A stretch of 64,000 bases of DNA, taken from Gammaproteobacteria bacterium. GTDB taxonomy: Bacteria > Pseudomonadota > Gammaproteobacteria > Ga0077536. Location: assembly GCA_024234975.1 (NCBI GenBank), contig JACKNH010000005.1, positions 1 to 64,000 of the forward strand. Direction: 5' to 3'. Under the pieces are notes generated by a model. That model did not search any database, was not told the origin of the DNA, and was given only the letters and a program-made list of their open reading frames with translations. The position numbers and the translations under genes are program-made. Positions 41,736-52,518 of this stretch are shown here, one piece after another; position 1 is the stretch's first letter, and every line of letters begins with the position of its first letter.

Positions 41736-44378
41736 ATGACTGATACCTCCCCCAGTACCACTTACCTTAAGGATTACGCGCCGCCGGCGTTTGTCATTTC
41801 CGACGTCGCACTCGATATCGACGTCCATGACCATCACACGCTGGTGACCACACAGATGACCATCGAGCGGCACGCGCAGTCTCATGCCAACGCACCGCTG
41901 GTGCTCGATGGCGATGACCTCGAAACCCTGGAGGTCGCGCTCGACGGCGTGGTGCTGACGCCACAGCGCTACCAGGTCACGGCGGAACAGCTGACGATTG
42001 CCGATGTTCCCGACCGCTTCGTGCTGAGGACGCGCGTGCGCATCCATCCAGAGCGCAATACCCAGTTGATGGGCCTGTACAAATCCGGCACCGGTTACTT
42101 CACTCAATGCGAAGCGGAAGGCTTCCGCCGCATCACCTGGTTTATCGATCGTCCCGATGTGATGGCCCGTTACACGACGACCATCCACGCCGACCAGGCG
42201 ACCTGCCCGGTGTTGCTCAGCAACGGCAATCTGATTGAATCGGGTAGCGAAGATGGCGGGCGGCATTTCGCCCGCTGGGAAGACCCGTTTCTTAAACCGT
42301 CCTACCTGTTTGCAATGGTGGCGGCGGCGCTGGACAAGCTCGAAATGGATTTCACGACGGCGTCCGGTCGCGACGTGAAGCTGTATGTATTCGTTGAACC
42401 CGGCAAGCTGGCGCAATGCGATTTCGCGATGGAATCGTTGACCCACGCGATGCGCTGGGATGAACGCGTATTCGGTCTCGAACTCGATCTCGACCAATAC
42501 ATGATTGTCGCCGTCGGCGATTTCAACATGGGCGCGATGGAGAACAAGGGCCTCAACATCTTTAACACCAAGTACGTGCTGGCCAGCCAGGATACGGCAA
42601 CCGACATGGATTACATGATGCTGGACCGGGTGGTGGCGCACGAGTATTTCCACAACTGGACCGGCAACCGCGTCACCTGCCGTGACTGGTTCCAGCTCAG
42701 CCTGAAGGAAGGGCTGACGGTATTCCGCGATCAACAGTACGGCGGTGACCGCTATTCACACGCCGTGCAGCGGATCCAGGAAGTGCGGTTGTTGCGTACC
42801 AGCCAGTTCCCGGAAGATGCGGGGCCCATGGCGCACCCGGTGAGACCGGAGTCGTATATCGAGATCAACAACTTCTATACGGCGACCGTCTACAACAAGG
42901 GCGCCGAAGTCGTGCGGATGATTCACACCCTGCTGGGCGTGGAAAATTTCCGCCGCGGTATGGACCTCTATTTCCAACGTCATGATGGTCAGGCGGTGCG
43001 CACCGAGGAGTTTGTGGCGGCCATGCAGGATGCCTCAAGCATCGATCTGACGCAGATGCAGCGCTGGTACAGCCAGGCGGGCACACCGGTGGTCAACGTG
43101 CGCGGCATCTATGATTCTGAGCAGCAGGCATTCACTCTGGAGTTCGAACAGAGCTGTCCGCCGACACCGGGTCAACCCGACAAGCTCCCCTTCCTGATCC
43201 CGGTTGCCACGGCGCTGCTCGATCACGCGGGTAACGGACTGCCCCTGACGCTGGCCGAAGGTGATGACCGGGTCAGTGCCGGTAATGTACTGGCCGTGAC
43301 CGACCGGCGCGCGAGTTTCCGTTTCGCCGGTGTCCCGTCGCGGCCGGTGCCCTCACTGCTGCGCGGGTTCTCCGCGCCGGTGATTTTGAATTACGACTAC
43401 ACCGATGCCGACCTCGCGCACCTGATGGCGCACGACAGTGATCCGTTCAATCGGTGGGAAGCGGGTCAGCGGCTGGCGATGCGCGTGATACTCGCCGGTA
43501 TCACCGCGCATCAGCGTGGAACCGCGCCGGAATTCCCACTTGGTTTCTTCCACGCGGTCGAGCGCATACTTGCCGACGCCGAGGCGGATCCGGCGTTCGC
43601 CGCCGAGGCGTTGAGCCTGCCCAATGCCGGCTATATCGCCGAGCAGATGGAGGTCGTCGATGCCGACGCCATCCTCGCGGTGCGTACCGGGTTACGCCGT
43701 GAAATCGCCACCCGCCTGGAACCGCAGTGGCATGAAACCTATACGAAGTTCGTCACCCAGGGGCCTTATCGTCCGGATCCGGCGCCGGCCGGTCGGCGCA
43801 GCCTGCGTAATATCGCGCTGGGCTACCTGATGGAACTGGAAGCCCCGGCGGTCAGGGCGGCGTGCCTGCTGCAATTGCAGACTGCCGACAACATGACCGA
43901 TGCCAGCGCCGCGCTGGTGGCGCTGGCCAATTCGACCGGCCCTGAGCGGCTGACGGCGTTGGAGTGGTTCTACGACAAATGGAAAAACGAACCTCTGGTG
44001 GTCGACAAATGGTTGTCAGCCCAGTCCGGTTCACGGTTGCCGTCGGCGTTGGCGGATGTGCGTGCGTTGATGGCCCATCCCGCCTTCGATCTGCGCAATC
44101 CGAACAAGGTGCGGGCACTGATCGGTGTGTTCTGTCACGGTAATCACGTCCGCTTCAATGCCGCGGACGGCAGCGGTTACGCGTTCGCCGCCGATCAGGT
44201 GATTGCGCTCGATGCAGTCAACGCCCAGGTCGCCGCACGCCTGGCGCGCGCGTTTGACCGCTGGCGGCGGTTCGATAGCGGCAGGCAGGTGCATGCCAGG
44301 TCCGCACTGGAACGCATTGCCGCCACGCAGGGGCTGTCCAGGGATACCTACGAAGTAGTCAGCCGCGCCCTGCAATAG
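41736..44378 (+). CDS. pepN: Aminopeptidase N (M1 family)
   Basis: This 880-aa cytoplasmic zinc aminopeptidase releases N-terminal residues from peptides. The substrate-recognition motif GAMEN is at 266-270. The zinc site HEYFH at 302-306 is followed by the third ligand Glu in LKEGLTVF. The N-terminal domain has RRITWFIDRPDVMARYT typical of gamma-proteobacterial PepN, and the C-terminal all-helical domain runs from about residue 540. Length and motif spacing match Escherichia coli PepN. It stands 90 bp after the preceding small gene. Confidence 0.96.
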   Translation: MTDTSPSTTYLKDYAPPAFVISDVALDIDVHDHHTLVTTQMTIERHAQSHANAPLVLDGDDLETLEVALDGVVLTPQRYQVTAEQLTIADVPDRFVLRTRVRIHPERNTQLMGLYKSGTGYFTQCEAEGFRRITWFIDRPDVMARYTTTIHADQATCPVLLSNGNLIESGSEDGGRHFARWEDPFLKPSYLFAMVAAALDKLEMDFTTASGRDVKLYVFVEPGKLAQCDFAMESLTHAMRWDERVFGLELDLDQYMIVAVGDFNMGAMENKGLNIFNTKYVLASQDTATDMDYMMLDRVVAHEYFHNWTGNRVTCRDWFQLSLKEGLTVFRDQQYGGDRYSHAVQRIQEVRLLRTSQFPEDAGPMAHPVRPESYIEINNFYTATVYNKGAEVVRMIHTLLGVENFRRGMDLYFQRHDGQAVRTEEFVAAMQDASSIDLTQMQRWYSQAGTPVVNVRGIYDSEQQAFTLEFEQSCPPTPGQPDKLPFLIPVATALLDHAGNGLPLTLAEGDDRVSAGNVLAVTDRRASFRFAGVPSRPVPSLLRGFSAPVILNYDYTDADLAHLMAHDSDPFNRWEAGQRLAMRVILAGITAHQRGTAPEFPLGFFHAVERILADAEADPAFAAEALSLPNAGYIAEQMEVVDADAILAVRTGLRREIATRLEPQWHETYTKFVTQGPYRPDPAPAGRRSLRNIALGYLMELEAPAVRAACLLQLQTADNMTDASAALVALANSTGPERLTALEWFYDKWKNEPLVVDKWLSAQSGSRLPSALADVRALMAHPAFDLRNPNKVRALIGVFCHGNHVRFNAADGSGYAFAADQVIALDAVNAQVAARLARAFDRWRRFDSGRQVHARSALERIAATQGLSRDTYEVVSRALQ

Positions 44379-44407
44379 CAGCGGGAGTTGAACGCCCGGA
44401 GCACCGA

Positions 44408-44896
44408 ATGAATGTTTTTGAATATCTGGAATCCACCTGGCCGGCGCGTGCGGTGTACGCGTGGGACTGGGGCTTCCCGGCACTTGAGATCGCTCACCTC
44501 TGCGGACTGACCGTCGTCTTCGGCGGCATGGTGATTGTCGACGGGCGACTGCTGGGATTGCGGCGGGATATCCCGGTCTCGGTACTCGAGCGACACGTAC
44601 TGCCGTATGTCTGGGGGGGATTCATTCTCGCCGCGTTGTCCGGTGGCTGGTTGTTCCTCTACGAGGCACAGAAACTGGCGGATGATCCGGCGTTTGTGCT
44701 GAAGATGTGCCTGCTGCCCCTGGCCGGACTCAACGCCTTGTTCATGCACAAGGTCGCCATGCGCCGCCTGACTGACTGGGACCGCGGCCGCCCGCCGCTG
44801 ATGGTCCAGCTGTCGGCGCTGGTGTCGTTGGTGTTGTGGACCTTGATCCTCGCCTGCGGCCGCCTGATCGCCTACTACTACCCCTACGGCTTTTGA
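44408..44896 (+). CDS. DUF6644-like integral membrane protein
   Basis: This protein of 162 aa has four predicted membrane helices (about 20-42, 65-85, 93-115 and 135-155) separated by short basic loops. His29 in LEIAHLCGL and His76-type residues in ERHVLPYVW are possible ligands, reminiscent of small cytochrome b-like proteins. Heme binding is not shown. It lies 29 bp after pepN and may be co-transcribed. Family assignment is tentative. Confidence 0.7.
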   Translation: MNVFEYLESTWPARAVYAWDWGFPALEIAHLCGLTVVFGGMVIVDGRLLGLRRDIPVSVLERHVLPYVWGGFILAALSGGWLFLYEAQKLADDPAFVLKMCLLPLAGLNALFMHKVAMRRLTDWDRGRPPLMVQLSALVSLVLWTLILACGRLIAYYYPYGF

Positions 44897-44962
44897 TTCA
44901 GGTACCAGCCAGTGTCCGCCGGTGATGATGCCGGTCGCCATTGCGTGCGACTTCCGCGCTGT

Positions 44963-45010
44963 TTTGGTTCAAATACCAAATTCCCATCAATGTTTGGTAG
45001 CATTACCAAA
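44963..45010. promoter_or_regulatory. Tandem 18-bp palindromic operators for the TetR regulator
   Basis: Two palindromes share TTTGGT...ACCAAA: TTTGGTTCAAATACCAAA (44963-44980) and TTTGGTAGCATTACCAAA (44993-45010). The second is a perfect dyad and its last base is the A of the tetR start codon. The centres are exactly 30 bp apart, about three helical turns, so two dimers would sit on the same DNA face. Confidence 0.85.
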
Positions 45011-45630
45011 TGAGCCGTACCCAACCCACCAGTGACAACACCTGCGTACGTGCTCGCATCATCGCCGCTGCAGTTGAAGTGCTGCAGGAACAGGGTATGA
45101 GCGCGCTGACCCAGGCGCGCGTCAGCGAGATGGCCGGCGTCCGCCAGAGTCACCTGACGTATTACTTCCCGACCCGCAATGATCTGCTGATGCAGGCCGT
45201 GGTGAGCGGGACGGCGGCGCTGCTGGAAGAACTGGAGAAACCGGCCGCGGGCACCGATATTTCGTTGGATACGCTGCGTCAGCGGATGGAAGCGCAATTC
45301 GCGGATCGGCGTGTCCCACGCATGATGGCGGCGCTGGTGGCCGCCTCCGAGGAGGACCCGGGTCTTAAGCCATGGCTGGCGCAATTTCGCAAAGACATGT
45401 TCGACCACACGATGCGCGCCCTGCAGGCGCGCGGTCTGAATCCTTCGCGCGCCACCCTGGAGTTGTTCCAGGCAGCCCTGGTGGGCGCGGTGCATCTCGA
45501 TCTGGCCGAAGACAGCGCCCAGTCGCGGCGGCGCACCCGCGCCATCATCCGCCGGGCGTTCGATTACCTGGTGGCCGTCAGCCAGAACCCACCGGACACC
45601 GTTCACCGCGCCAGGCGCAAACGAATCTGA
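45010..45630 (+). CDS. TetR family transcriptional regulator
   Basis: This protein of 206 aa has a TetR helix-turn-helix over residues 12-58 (RIIAAAVEVLQEQGMSALTQARVSEMAGVRQSHLTYYFP). A variable ligand-binding helical domain follows. Two palindromic operators lie immediately upstream, the second reaching into the start codon. Downstream on the same strand are an RND adaptor and pump gene, so it most likely represses its own transcription and theirs. The inducer is probably a pump substrate. Confidence 0.94.
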   Translation: MSRTQPTSDNTCVRARIIAAAVEVLQEQGMSALTQARVSEMAGVRQSHLTYYFPTRNDLLMQAVVSGTAALLEELEKPAAGTDISLDTLRQRMEAQFADRRVPRMMAALVAASEEDPGLKPWLAQFRKDMFDHTMRALQARGLNPSRATLELFQAALVGAVHLDLAEDSAQSRRRTRAIIRRAFDYLVAVSQNPPDTVHRARRKRI

Positions 45631-45670
45631 AATCAGGGCGCCGGCAGTGACCGGCCCGAATTGGAACACG

Positions 45671-46828
45671 ATGAAACAAGCACTCATATACTCCCGCTCC
45701 GGCGTTGGCCGGAATGCCAATACGAACAGGCCGGGCAAACGCCGTGCGGCGTCGATGCTGGCGCTCTGTGTGGCCGCGTTCGCGGCACTGACTGCACACG
45801 CCGCAGACAAGCCTGCAGCGGCGTTGACAGTGACGACAACGCGCGCAGCCGTTGAGCAATGGCCAGCGGTGGTTCAGGCGTCGGGCGAAATAGCAGCCTG
45901 GCAGGAAGCGATCGTGGCCGCCCAGGTCGGTGGTCAGCAACTGGTCAACCTGCTGGTGGAGGTCGGCGACACAGTCGCGGCGGGGCAGGTGCTGGCGCAA
46001 TTCGACGCGCAGACGCTGCGGACGGAAGTCGCGGAGTTGCGGGCGGCAGTGGCGCAGGCGCAGGCGTCGCTGGCGCAGGCCCAGGCCGATCGTGAACGCG
46101 CCGATCAGCTGCGCGAAAAAGGCGCGTTGAGTGCGCAGGACATTCTGAAGTACCTGACCCAGGCCGACATTGCCAAGGCACAACTGGCCTCGGCCCGCGC
46201 GCGCCTGCAGGCGCGCGAGTTGCAACTGAAGTACACCGATGTCGTGGCGCCCGACGATGGCGTGATCATCGGCCGGCAGGCAAAGCTGGGCGCGGTCCCG
46301 CCACTGGGCGAGGAATTGTTCCGCATGATCCGGCAGGGGCGCCTGGAATGGCGCGGTGAACTGACCGCCGAGCAACTGGCCGACGTCGCGCCGGGCCAGC
46401 AGGTCGAGCTTTTGCTACCTGATGGTGGACAAGCCAAAGCGACCATCCGCCAGATCGCCCCGGCGATGCAGTCCGGTTCCCGCCTGGCGCTCGTCTACGC
46501 AGACATCGCCGGCGGCAGCCGCGCCCGTGCCGGCATGTATGCCGAGGGCACCATCCTGCAAGCGGCGACCAGGGCACTGGTCATCCCCGCGGTCAGCGTG
46601 GTGATTCGGGACGGTCGCAGCATCGTGTTCCTGGCCACAGCGCGCGACGGTGTAATCGTCGTGAGCGCGCGTGAAGTCCGGGTCGGCAGACGCATGGCCT
46701 CGCAGATCGAAATTCTGCGTGGCATCGCCGCGAATGAGGAAGTCGTTGCCGACGGTGCGGGTTTTCTCAATGACGGTGATGTGGTTCGCGTCAACAATGC
46801 AGCGGTATCACTGAGCACCGCGGACTGA
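45671..46828 (+). CDS. RND efflux periplasmic adaptor (MFP)
   Basis: This membrane fusion protein of 385 aa has a long N-terminal basic extension and a signal helix ending THAAD (about residue 45). The lipoyl domain (LLVEVGDTVAAGQVLAQFD), alpha-hairpin (about 115-170, QAQASLAQAQADRERADQL) and beta-barrel (YTDVVAPDDGVIIGRQAKLG) appear in order. It bridges the RND pump encoded 18 bp downstream to an outer-membrane channel that is not in this window. I use the ATG at 45671; an in-frame GTG at 45647 is possible. Confidence 0.92.
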   Translation: MKQALIYSRSGVGRNANTNRPGKRRAASMLALCVAAFAALTAHAADKPAAALTVTTTRAAVEQWPAVVQASGEIAAWQEAIVAAQVGGQQLVNLLVEVGDTVAAGQVLAQFDAQTLRTEVAELRAAVAQAQASLAQAQADRERADQLREKGALSAQDILKYLTQADIAKAQLASARARLQARELQLKYTDVVAPDDGVIIGRQAKLGAVPPLGEELFRMIRQGRLEWRGELTAEQLADVAPGQQVELLLPDGGQAKATIRQIAPAMQSGSRLALVYADIAGGSRARAGMYAEGTILQAATRALVIPAVSVVIRDGRSIVFLATARDGVIVVSAREVRVGRRMASQIEILRGIAANEEVVADGAGFLNDGDVVRVNNAAVSLSTAD

Positions 46829-46846
46829 CGCACAGGTAACGCAGCA

Positions 46847-49800
46847 ATGAATTTCGCAACCTGGTCCATCCGCAATCCCGTTCCTGCGCTCGTATTGTTC
46901 ACCATGCTGACGATGGCGGGGCTGTATGGCTACCGCAACCTCGCGGTACAGGATTTCCCCGACATGGACATGCCCACCGTCAACGTAACGTTGACGATGC
47001 CGGGCGCTGCGCCGGCGCAGATGGAAACCGAGGTCGCGCGGATCGTCGAGGATTCGCTCGCCACCTTGACCGGTCTCAATCACCTGCGGACCTCCATTTC
47101 CGACGGCCTGGTGACCATCGGCGTCGAGTTCGTGCTGGAAAAGCGTCTGTCCGATGCCGTGATCGAAACCAAGGACGCGGTTGACCGCGTACGCGCGGAT
47201 CTGCCAAGTGCCGTTGAACCGCCGTCGGTGAGTGCGGTGAACGTGGCGGGCCAGGAACCGTTGCTGACGCTGGCCGTGGCAAACCCGGCGCTGGATGAGG
47301 AAGCATTGTCCTGGTTTGTCGACGATACCGTCGGCAAGGTGGTGCTCGGTGTCCCGGGTGTAGGCAACTTCGCCCGTGTCGGCGGCGTAACCCGCGAAGT
47401 GCGGGTTGAAGTCTCACCGGCGCGGCTGACCGCATTGGGCGTCACTGCCGCCGACGTTTCGCGGGCGTTGCGCCAGGTCCAGCAGGAGGTTTCCGGTGGT
47501 CGAGGTCAACTGGGCGGTGCCGAACAAGGTGTCAGAACCATCGCGACCGTGGCGCATGCTGATGACTTGCGGGCGCTGCCTGTCGCCTTGAATGACGGGC
47601 GCCACGTGCGTCTCGACCAGGTGGCCACGGTCACCGATAGCTATGCCGAGCGCAGCCAGGCCGCCATGCTTGACGGCAGGCCGGTGGTTGGATTTCAGGT
47701 CATGCGCGCCCGCGGCTACGATGAAGTGACCACTGCGGCTCAGGTCGAGCGTGCGCTGGAAACCTTGGTGGCGGCCCATCCCGGACTATCGATAACCAGG
47801 GTCGCGGCGACGGTGGATTTCACCGTCGAGCAATACGAAGGCTCGATGCACATGCTGTACGAAGGTGCACTGCTGGCCATCCTGGTGGTGTGGTGGTTCC
47901 TGCGCGACTGGCGCGCGACGCTGGTGTCCGCGGCGGCCTTGCCGCTTTCCATCATTCCAACCTTCGCCGCGATGTACTGGCTCAACTACTCATTGAACAC
48001 AGTGACGCTGTTGGCGCTGGCGGCGATCGTCGGCATCCTGGTCGACGACGCGATCGTTGAAATCGAAAACATCGTGCGCCATCTGCGCACGGGTAAACCC
48101 GTGCATCAGGCTGCGGCGGAAGCCGTCACTGAAATCGGTCTCGCGGTCATCGCCACCACGGCGACGTTGGTGGCGGTATTCATGCCGACCGCGTTCATGC
48201 CGGGCATCCCCGGGATGATTTTCCGGCAGTTCGGCTGGACCGCGGTGATTGCGGTGCTGGTCTCGCTGCTGGTCGCCCGCATACTGACGCCAATGATGGC
48301 GGCCTACATCCTCAAGCCGCACGCACCTGTCAGCGAGGACAACGCGCTGTTGCGGAATTACCTGCGTGCGGTCAACTGGTGTCTCGTCCATCGCAAGACC
48401 GCAACGCTGGGTGCGGCCATATTCTTCGTTGCCTCGCTGGCACTGGTGCCGTTGCTGCCGGCCGGACTCATCCCGGCGCAGGACCGCGGTTTCACCAAGG
48501 TCAGCGTTGAACTGCCGCCAGGCAGTGCACTGGCGTCCACGCTGGCGACCGCCGAGCGCGCCCGGATGGCGATCGGTGACATTCCCGGAATCGCCGGCAT
48601 CCTGACCACCGTCGGTGAAGCGCAGCAGACACAGGGTCTTGGCGTAGCGCAGGCCGGCGAAGTTCGTCGCGCCTCACTCACGGTAAACCTGTTGCCGCGT
48701 GGGCAACGCGGCTCACAGTTGTCGATAGAGAACGAAATGCGCCGGCGTCTGCTGGATATTCCCGGCGCCCGGTTTGCCATCGGCGCCGGTGGCGCGCCGG
48801 GCGAGAAACTGGCGGTGACGCTGGGCAGCGAGAACGCCCCGGCGTTGAAAGCGACCGCGCAGGCGCTGGAACGCGAGCTGCGCGGTATCACTTATTTGAG
48901 CAACATCAGCTCGACCGCCAGTCTGGAACGGCCCGAACTGGTCATCCGACCGGATCCGGTGTTGATGGCCGAACGCGGAGTGACCACGGCGGCCGTTGGT
49001 GAAACCGTGCGCATCGCCACCAGCGGTGACTTCGATGCCCAGTTGTCCAAGCTGAATCTCGAATCACGCCAGGTGGATATCCGCGTGCGGGTGGCCGATG
49101 CCGAGCGCAGTGATATGTCCACGTTCGCCAACCTGCGCGTTGCCGGTCGTGACGGACCCGTGCCGCTGGCGAGTGTCGCCGACATTTCGCTGGGCAGCGG
49201 TCCGGTGCAGATCGAACGCTTCGATCGCCAACGTTATGTCACCGTCAACGCCGATCTCGGCGGCGCCCCGCTGGGTGAGGCGTTGGCGGCGGCCCAGGCC
49301 CTGCCTGCGCTGGCCAATCGACCCTCCACGGTCGAATTTATCGAAACAGGTGATGCGGAACTGATGGTGCAACTGTTCAGCGGCTTCGGCATGGCGATGG
49401 TGACCGGCATCATTTGCGTACTCGCCGTATTGGTATTGTTGTTCAAGGACGTGCTGCAACCGTTCACCATTCTGTCGGCACTGCCGCTGTCGGTAGGCGG
49501 TTCGCTGCTGGCGTTGCTGGTCACAGGTTCCAGCCTCACGTTGCCCGCGTTGATTGGCATGGTGATGCTGATGGGCATTGTGACCAAGAACTCCATCCTG
49601 CTGGTGGAATACACCATCGTCGGCATGCGTGAGCATGGCCTGGACCGGCATGATGCGTTGATTGACGCCTGCCGCAAGCGGGCACGACCGATTGTCATGA
49701 CCACGGTGGCCATGATCGCCGGCATGTTGCCGTTGGCGTTGGGGTTTGGTGCGGATGCCAGCTTCCGCCAACCGATGGCCATCACCGTCATCGGCGGCCT

Positions 49801-49930
49801 CATCACCTCGACAGCCCTCAGCCTGCTGATCGTGCCGGTGGTCTTCATGTATGCCCAGGGCTTCGAAATGAAGGTCAGGCAACTGCTGGGGCGGCCGGAA
49901 CACCACGGCAACGTGCAGCCACAGGCCTGA
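46847..49930 (+). CDS. RND family efflux pump permease
   Basis: This protein of 1027 aa has 12 membrane helices in two repeats, each with a large periplasmic loop, as in AcrB/MdtB-type pumps. The N-terminus FATWSIRNPVPALVLFTMLTM and the TM4 proton-relay motif GILVDDAIVEIENI (with the Asp pair) are clear, as is GIVTKNSILLVEYTI in TM10. It is driven by proton influx and exports drugs, solvents or lipophilic compounds. It works with the preceding adaptor and is likely repressed by the TetR protein. Confidence 0.95.
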   Translation: MNFATWSIRNPVPALVLFTMLTMAGLYGYRNLAVQDFPDMDMPTVNVTLTMPGAAPAQMETEVARIVEDSLATLTGLNHLRTSISDGLVTIGVEFVLEKRLSDAVIETKDAVDRVRADLPSAVEPPSVSAVNVAGQEPLLTLAVANPALDEEALSWFVDDTVGKVVLGVPGVGNFARVGGVTREVRVEVSPARLTALGVTAADVSRALRQVQQEVSGGRGQLGGAEQGVRTIATVAHADDLRALPVALNDGRHVRLDQVATVTDSYAERSQAAMLDGRPVVGFQVMRARGYDEVTTAAQVERALETLVAAHPGLSITRVAATVDFTVEQYEGSMHMLYEGALLAILVVWWFLRDWRATLVSAAALPLSIIPTFAAMYWLNYSLNTVTLLALAAIVGILVDDAIVEIENIVRHLRTGKPVHQAAAEAVTEIGLAVIATTATLVAVFMPTAFMPGIPGMIFRQFGWTAVIAVLVSLLVARILTPMMAAYILKPHAPVSEDNALLRNYLRAVNWCLVHRKTATLGAAIFFVASLALVPLLPAGLIPAQDRGFTKVSVELPPGSALASTLATAERARMAIGDIPGIAGILTTVGEAQQTQGLGVAQAGEVRRASLTVNLLPRGQRGSQLSIENEMRRRLLDIPGARFAIGAGGAPGEKLAVTLGSENAPALKATAQALERELRGITYLSNISSTASLERPELVIRPDPVLMAERGVTTAAVGETVRIATSGDFDAQLSKLNLESRQVDIRVRVADAERSDMSTFANLRVAGRDGPVPLASVADISLGSGPVQIERFDRQRYVTVNADLGGAPLGEALAAAQALPALANRPSTVEFIETGDAELMVQLFSGFGMAMVTGIICVLAVLVLLFKDVLQPFTILSALPLSVGGSLLALLVTGSSLTLPALIGMVMLMGIVTKNSILLVEYTIVGMREHGLDRHDALIDACRKRARPIVMTTVAMIAGMLPLALGFGADASFRQPMAITVIGGLITSTALSLLIVPVVFMYAQGFEMKVRQLLGRPEHHGNVQPQA

Positions 49931-49936
49931 CGCGCG

Positions 49937-49957
49937 CCCGGCGGAATCTGCGCCGGG
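49937..49957 (+). terminator. Hairpin after the RND pump gene
   Basis: CCCGGCG (49937-49943) and CGCCGGG (49951-49957) form a 7-bp stem with a 7-base loop just after the pump stop. No T-run follows, but the N-ATPase operon starts 80 bp later, so a stop here makes sense. Confidence 0.45.
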
Positions 49958-50036
49958 TCAATTCCGGGCACTTATCCGTTGCTCAACCCTGCCGTGACTT
50001 GAGCTTTGCCATGGTCGCGACCAAGATGGGCGCGAA

Positions 50037-51485
<1,449 letters not shown>

Positions 51486-51487
51486 TC

Positions 51488-51892
51488 ATGCACTCGTCGA
51501 TGACGCTGCGCATCCTGCTCCCGTATACCTGTCTGCTGGAGGTCACCGATGTCCTGCGCGTTGTCTGCGAAACGCCGGGCGGCCATTTCGGCCTGTTGCC
51601 CAACCGGCTTGACTGCGCGGCGGAGCTGGTGCCGGGCATTCTGGTTTACCAGACCGTTGTGGGGCCGGAGCAGTATGTGGCGTTGGATTCGGGGGCGCTG
51701 ACCAAGATGGGCAACGTGGTCAACATTGCGGTCCGCACTGCCGTTGTCGGGGCTGAACTGGGCGCATTGCGACAAACGGTGGCCGACAGGTTCGAAGCCA
51801 TTGCACAGCGCGAGCAGGAACAGCGGATCTCGATGTTCAAGGTGGAGCGTGAACTGCTGCGCGAAGCACGGCAGGTTGATCATGGCCGCTGA
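51488..51892 (+). CDS. atpC: N-type ATPase subunit epsilon
   Basis: This protein of 134 aa has the epsilon beta-sandwich (residues 5-85, VCETPGGHFGLLPNRLDCAAEL) and a C-terminal helical part that is charged and shorter than usual. It sits in the central stalk with gamma. Starts 3 bp after the beta stop. In N-ATPase operons epsilon is the second gene, as here. Confidence 0.9.
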   Translation: MHSSMTLRILLPYTCLLEVTDVLRVVCETPGGHFGLLPNRLDCAAELVPGILVYQTVVGPEQYVALDSGALTKMGNVVNIAVRTAVVGAELGALRQTVADRFEAIAQREQEQRISMFKVERELLREARQVDHGR

Positions 51893-52229
51893 GCGCAATG
51901 TACCGCCCAATGCGTCGGACGGCCGCATGGTGCAAGCGGTCGGTGAACGCGAACGCCGTGCGCTGGTGCAGCGGCAAGGTACGACCGCATCGGTATTGTC
52001 GGGATTTGCCTTCTTCGGCCGCATCGGCTGGGCCATCGTCGTACCGACATTGCTGGGCGCTGCCGGTGGCCAATGGCTGGACGAGCACTATCCGGCACGC
52101 CACAGCTGGACGCTGACACTGTTGATTGGGGGGCTGCTGCTGGGGTGCGTACACATCTGGCGCTGGTTGCAGCGTGAACATCGTTCCATCCGCGATGAAC
52201 AGGGAGGAGGGCGTGATGAAAGTCATTGA
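51882..52229 (+). CDS. atpQ: N-type ATPase accessory protein AtpQ (AtpI/AtpZ-like)
   Basis: This protein of 115 aa has two membrane helices (about 45-65 and 78-98). GFAFFGRIGWAIVVPTLLG followed by GGQWLDEHYP is the AtpI/AtpZ pattern. These proteins help assemble the c-ring and may conduct divalent cations; N-ATPases carry their own version, AtpQ. It overlaps the end of epsilon by 11 bp and the start of AtpR, so translation is coupled. Start at ATG 51882. Confidence 0.85.
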   Translation: MAAERNVPPNASDGRMVQAVGERERRALVQRQGTTASVLSGFAFFGRIGWAIVVPTLLGAAGGQWLDEHYPARHSWTLTLLIGGLLLGCVHIWRWLQREHRSIRDEQGGGRDESH

Positions 52230-52518
52230 ACTGTTGCCGGCGGCATTCGCCGGTCTGCTGGCTGGCGTCGTCTACTTCTCACTGCTCTGGTACCAGGTCC
52301 GCGCGTTACATCGCCTGCGCCATCCCGCGTTGGCCATGGCAGCCGGCCTGATGATCCGCCTGGCGCTGGTGGTGGGCGTGCTGTACCTCGTGGGCAGGGA
52401 GGCGCCGCAAGCGATGCTGAGCTGCGCCTGCGGCATCATTGTCGGCCGGATGCTGGTGCTGCGAGCGACAAGGAACACCCGTCCTCATCCACCCCAAGGG
52501 CAGGCAAGTGAGGCTTAG
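52216..52518 (+). CDS. atpR: N-type ATPase accessory membrane protein AtpR
   Basis: This protein of 100 aa has three membrane helices (FAGLLAGVVYFSLLWYQV, AAGLMIRLALVVGVLYLV and MLSCACGIIVGRMLVL), with arginines inside the second and third. AtpR is unique to N-ATPase operons and is thought to help build or protect the sodium- or proton-loading ring. It overlaps AtpQ by 14 bp; a GTG at 52213 is also possible. A GGGAGGAGG site precedes it. Confidence 0.85.
   Translation: MKVIELLPAAFAGLLAGVVYFSLLWYQVRALHRLRHPALAMAAGLMIRLALVVGVLYLVGREAPQAMLSCACGIIVGRMLVLRATRNTRPHPPQGQASEA

Noticed and set aside
41391..42734. A 447-codon minus-strand open frame
   Set aside because: It lies antisense to pepN and the small membrane gene and shows no protein-like hydrophobic or motif pattern.
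44963..44980. tRNA T-arm suggested by GGTTCAAAT
   Set aside because: No cloverleaf can be built; the bases are the left TetR palindrome.
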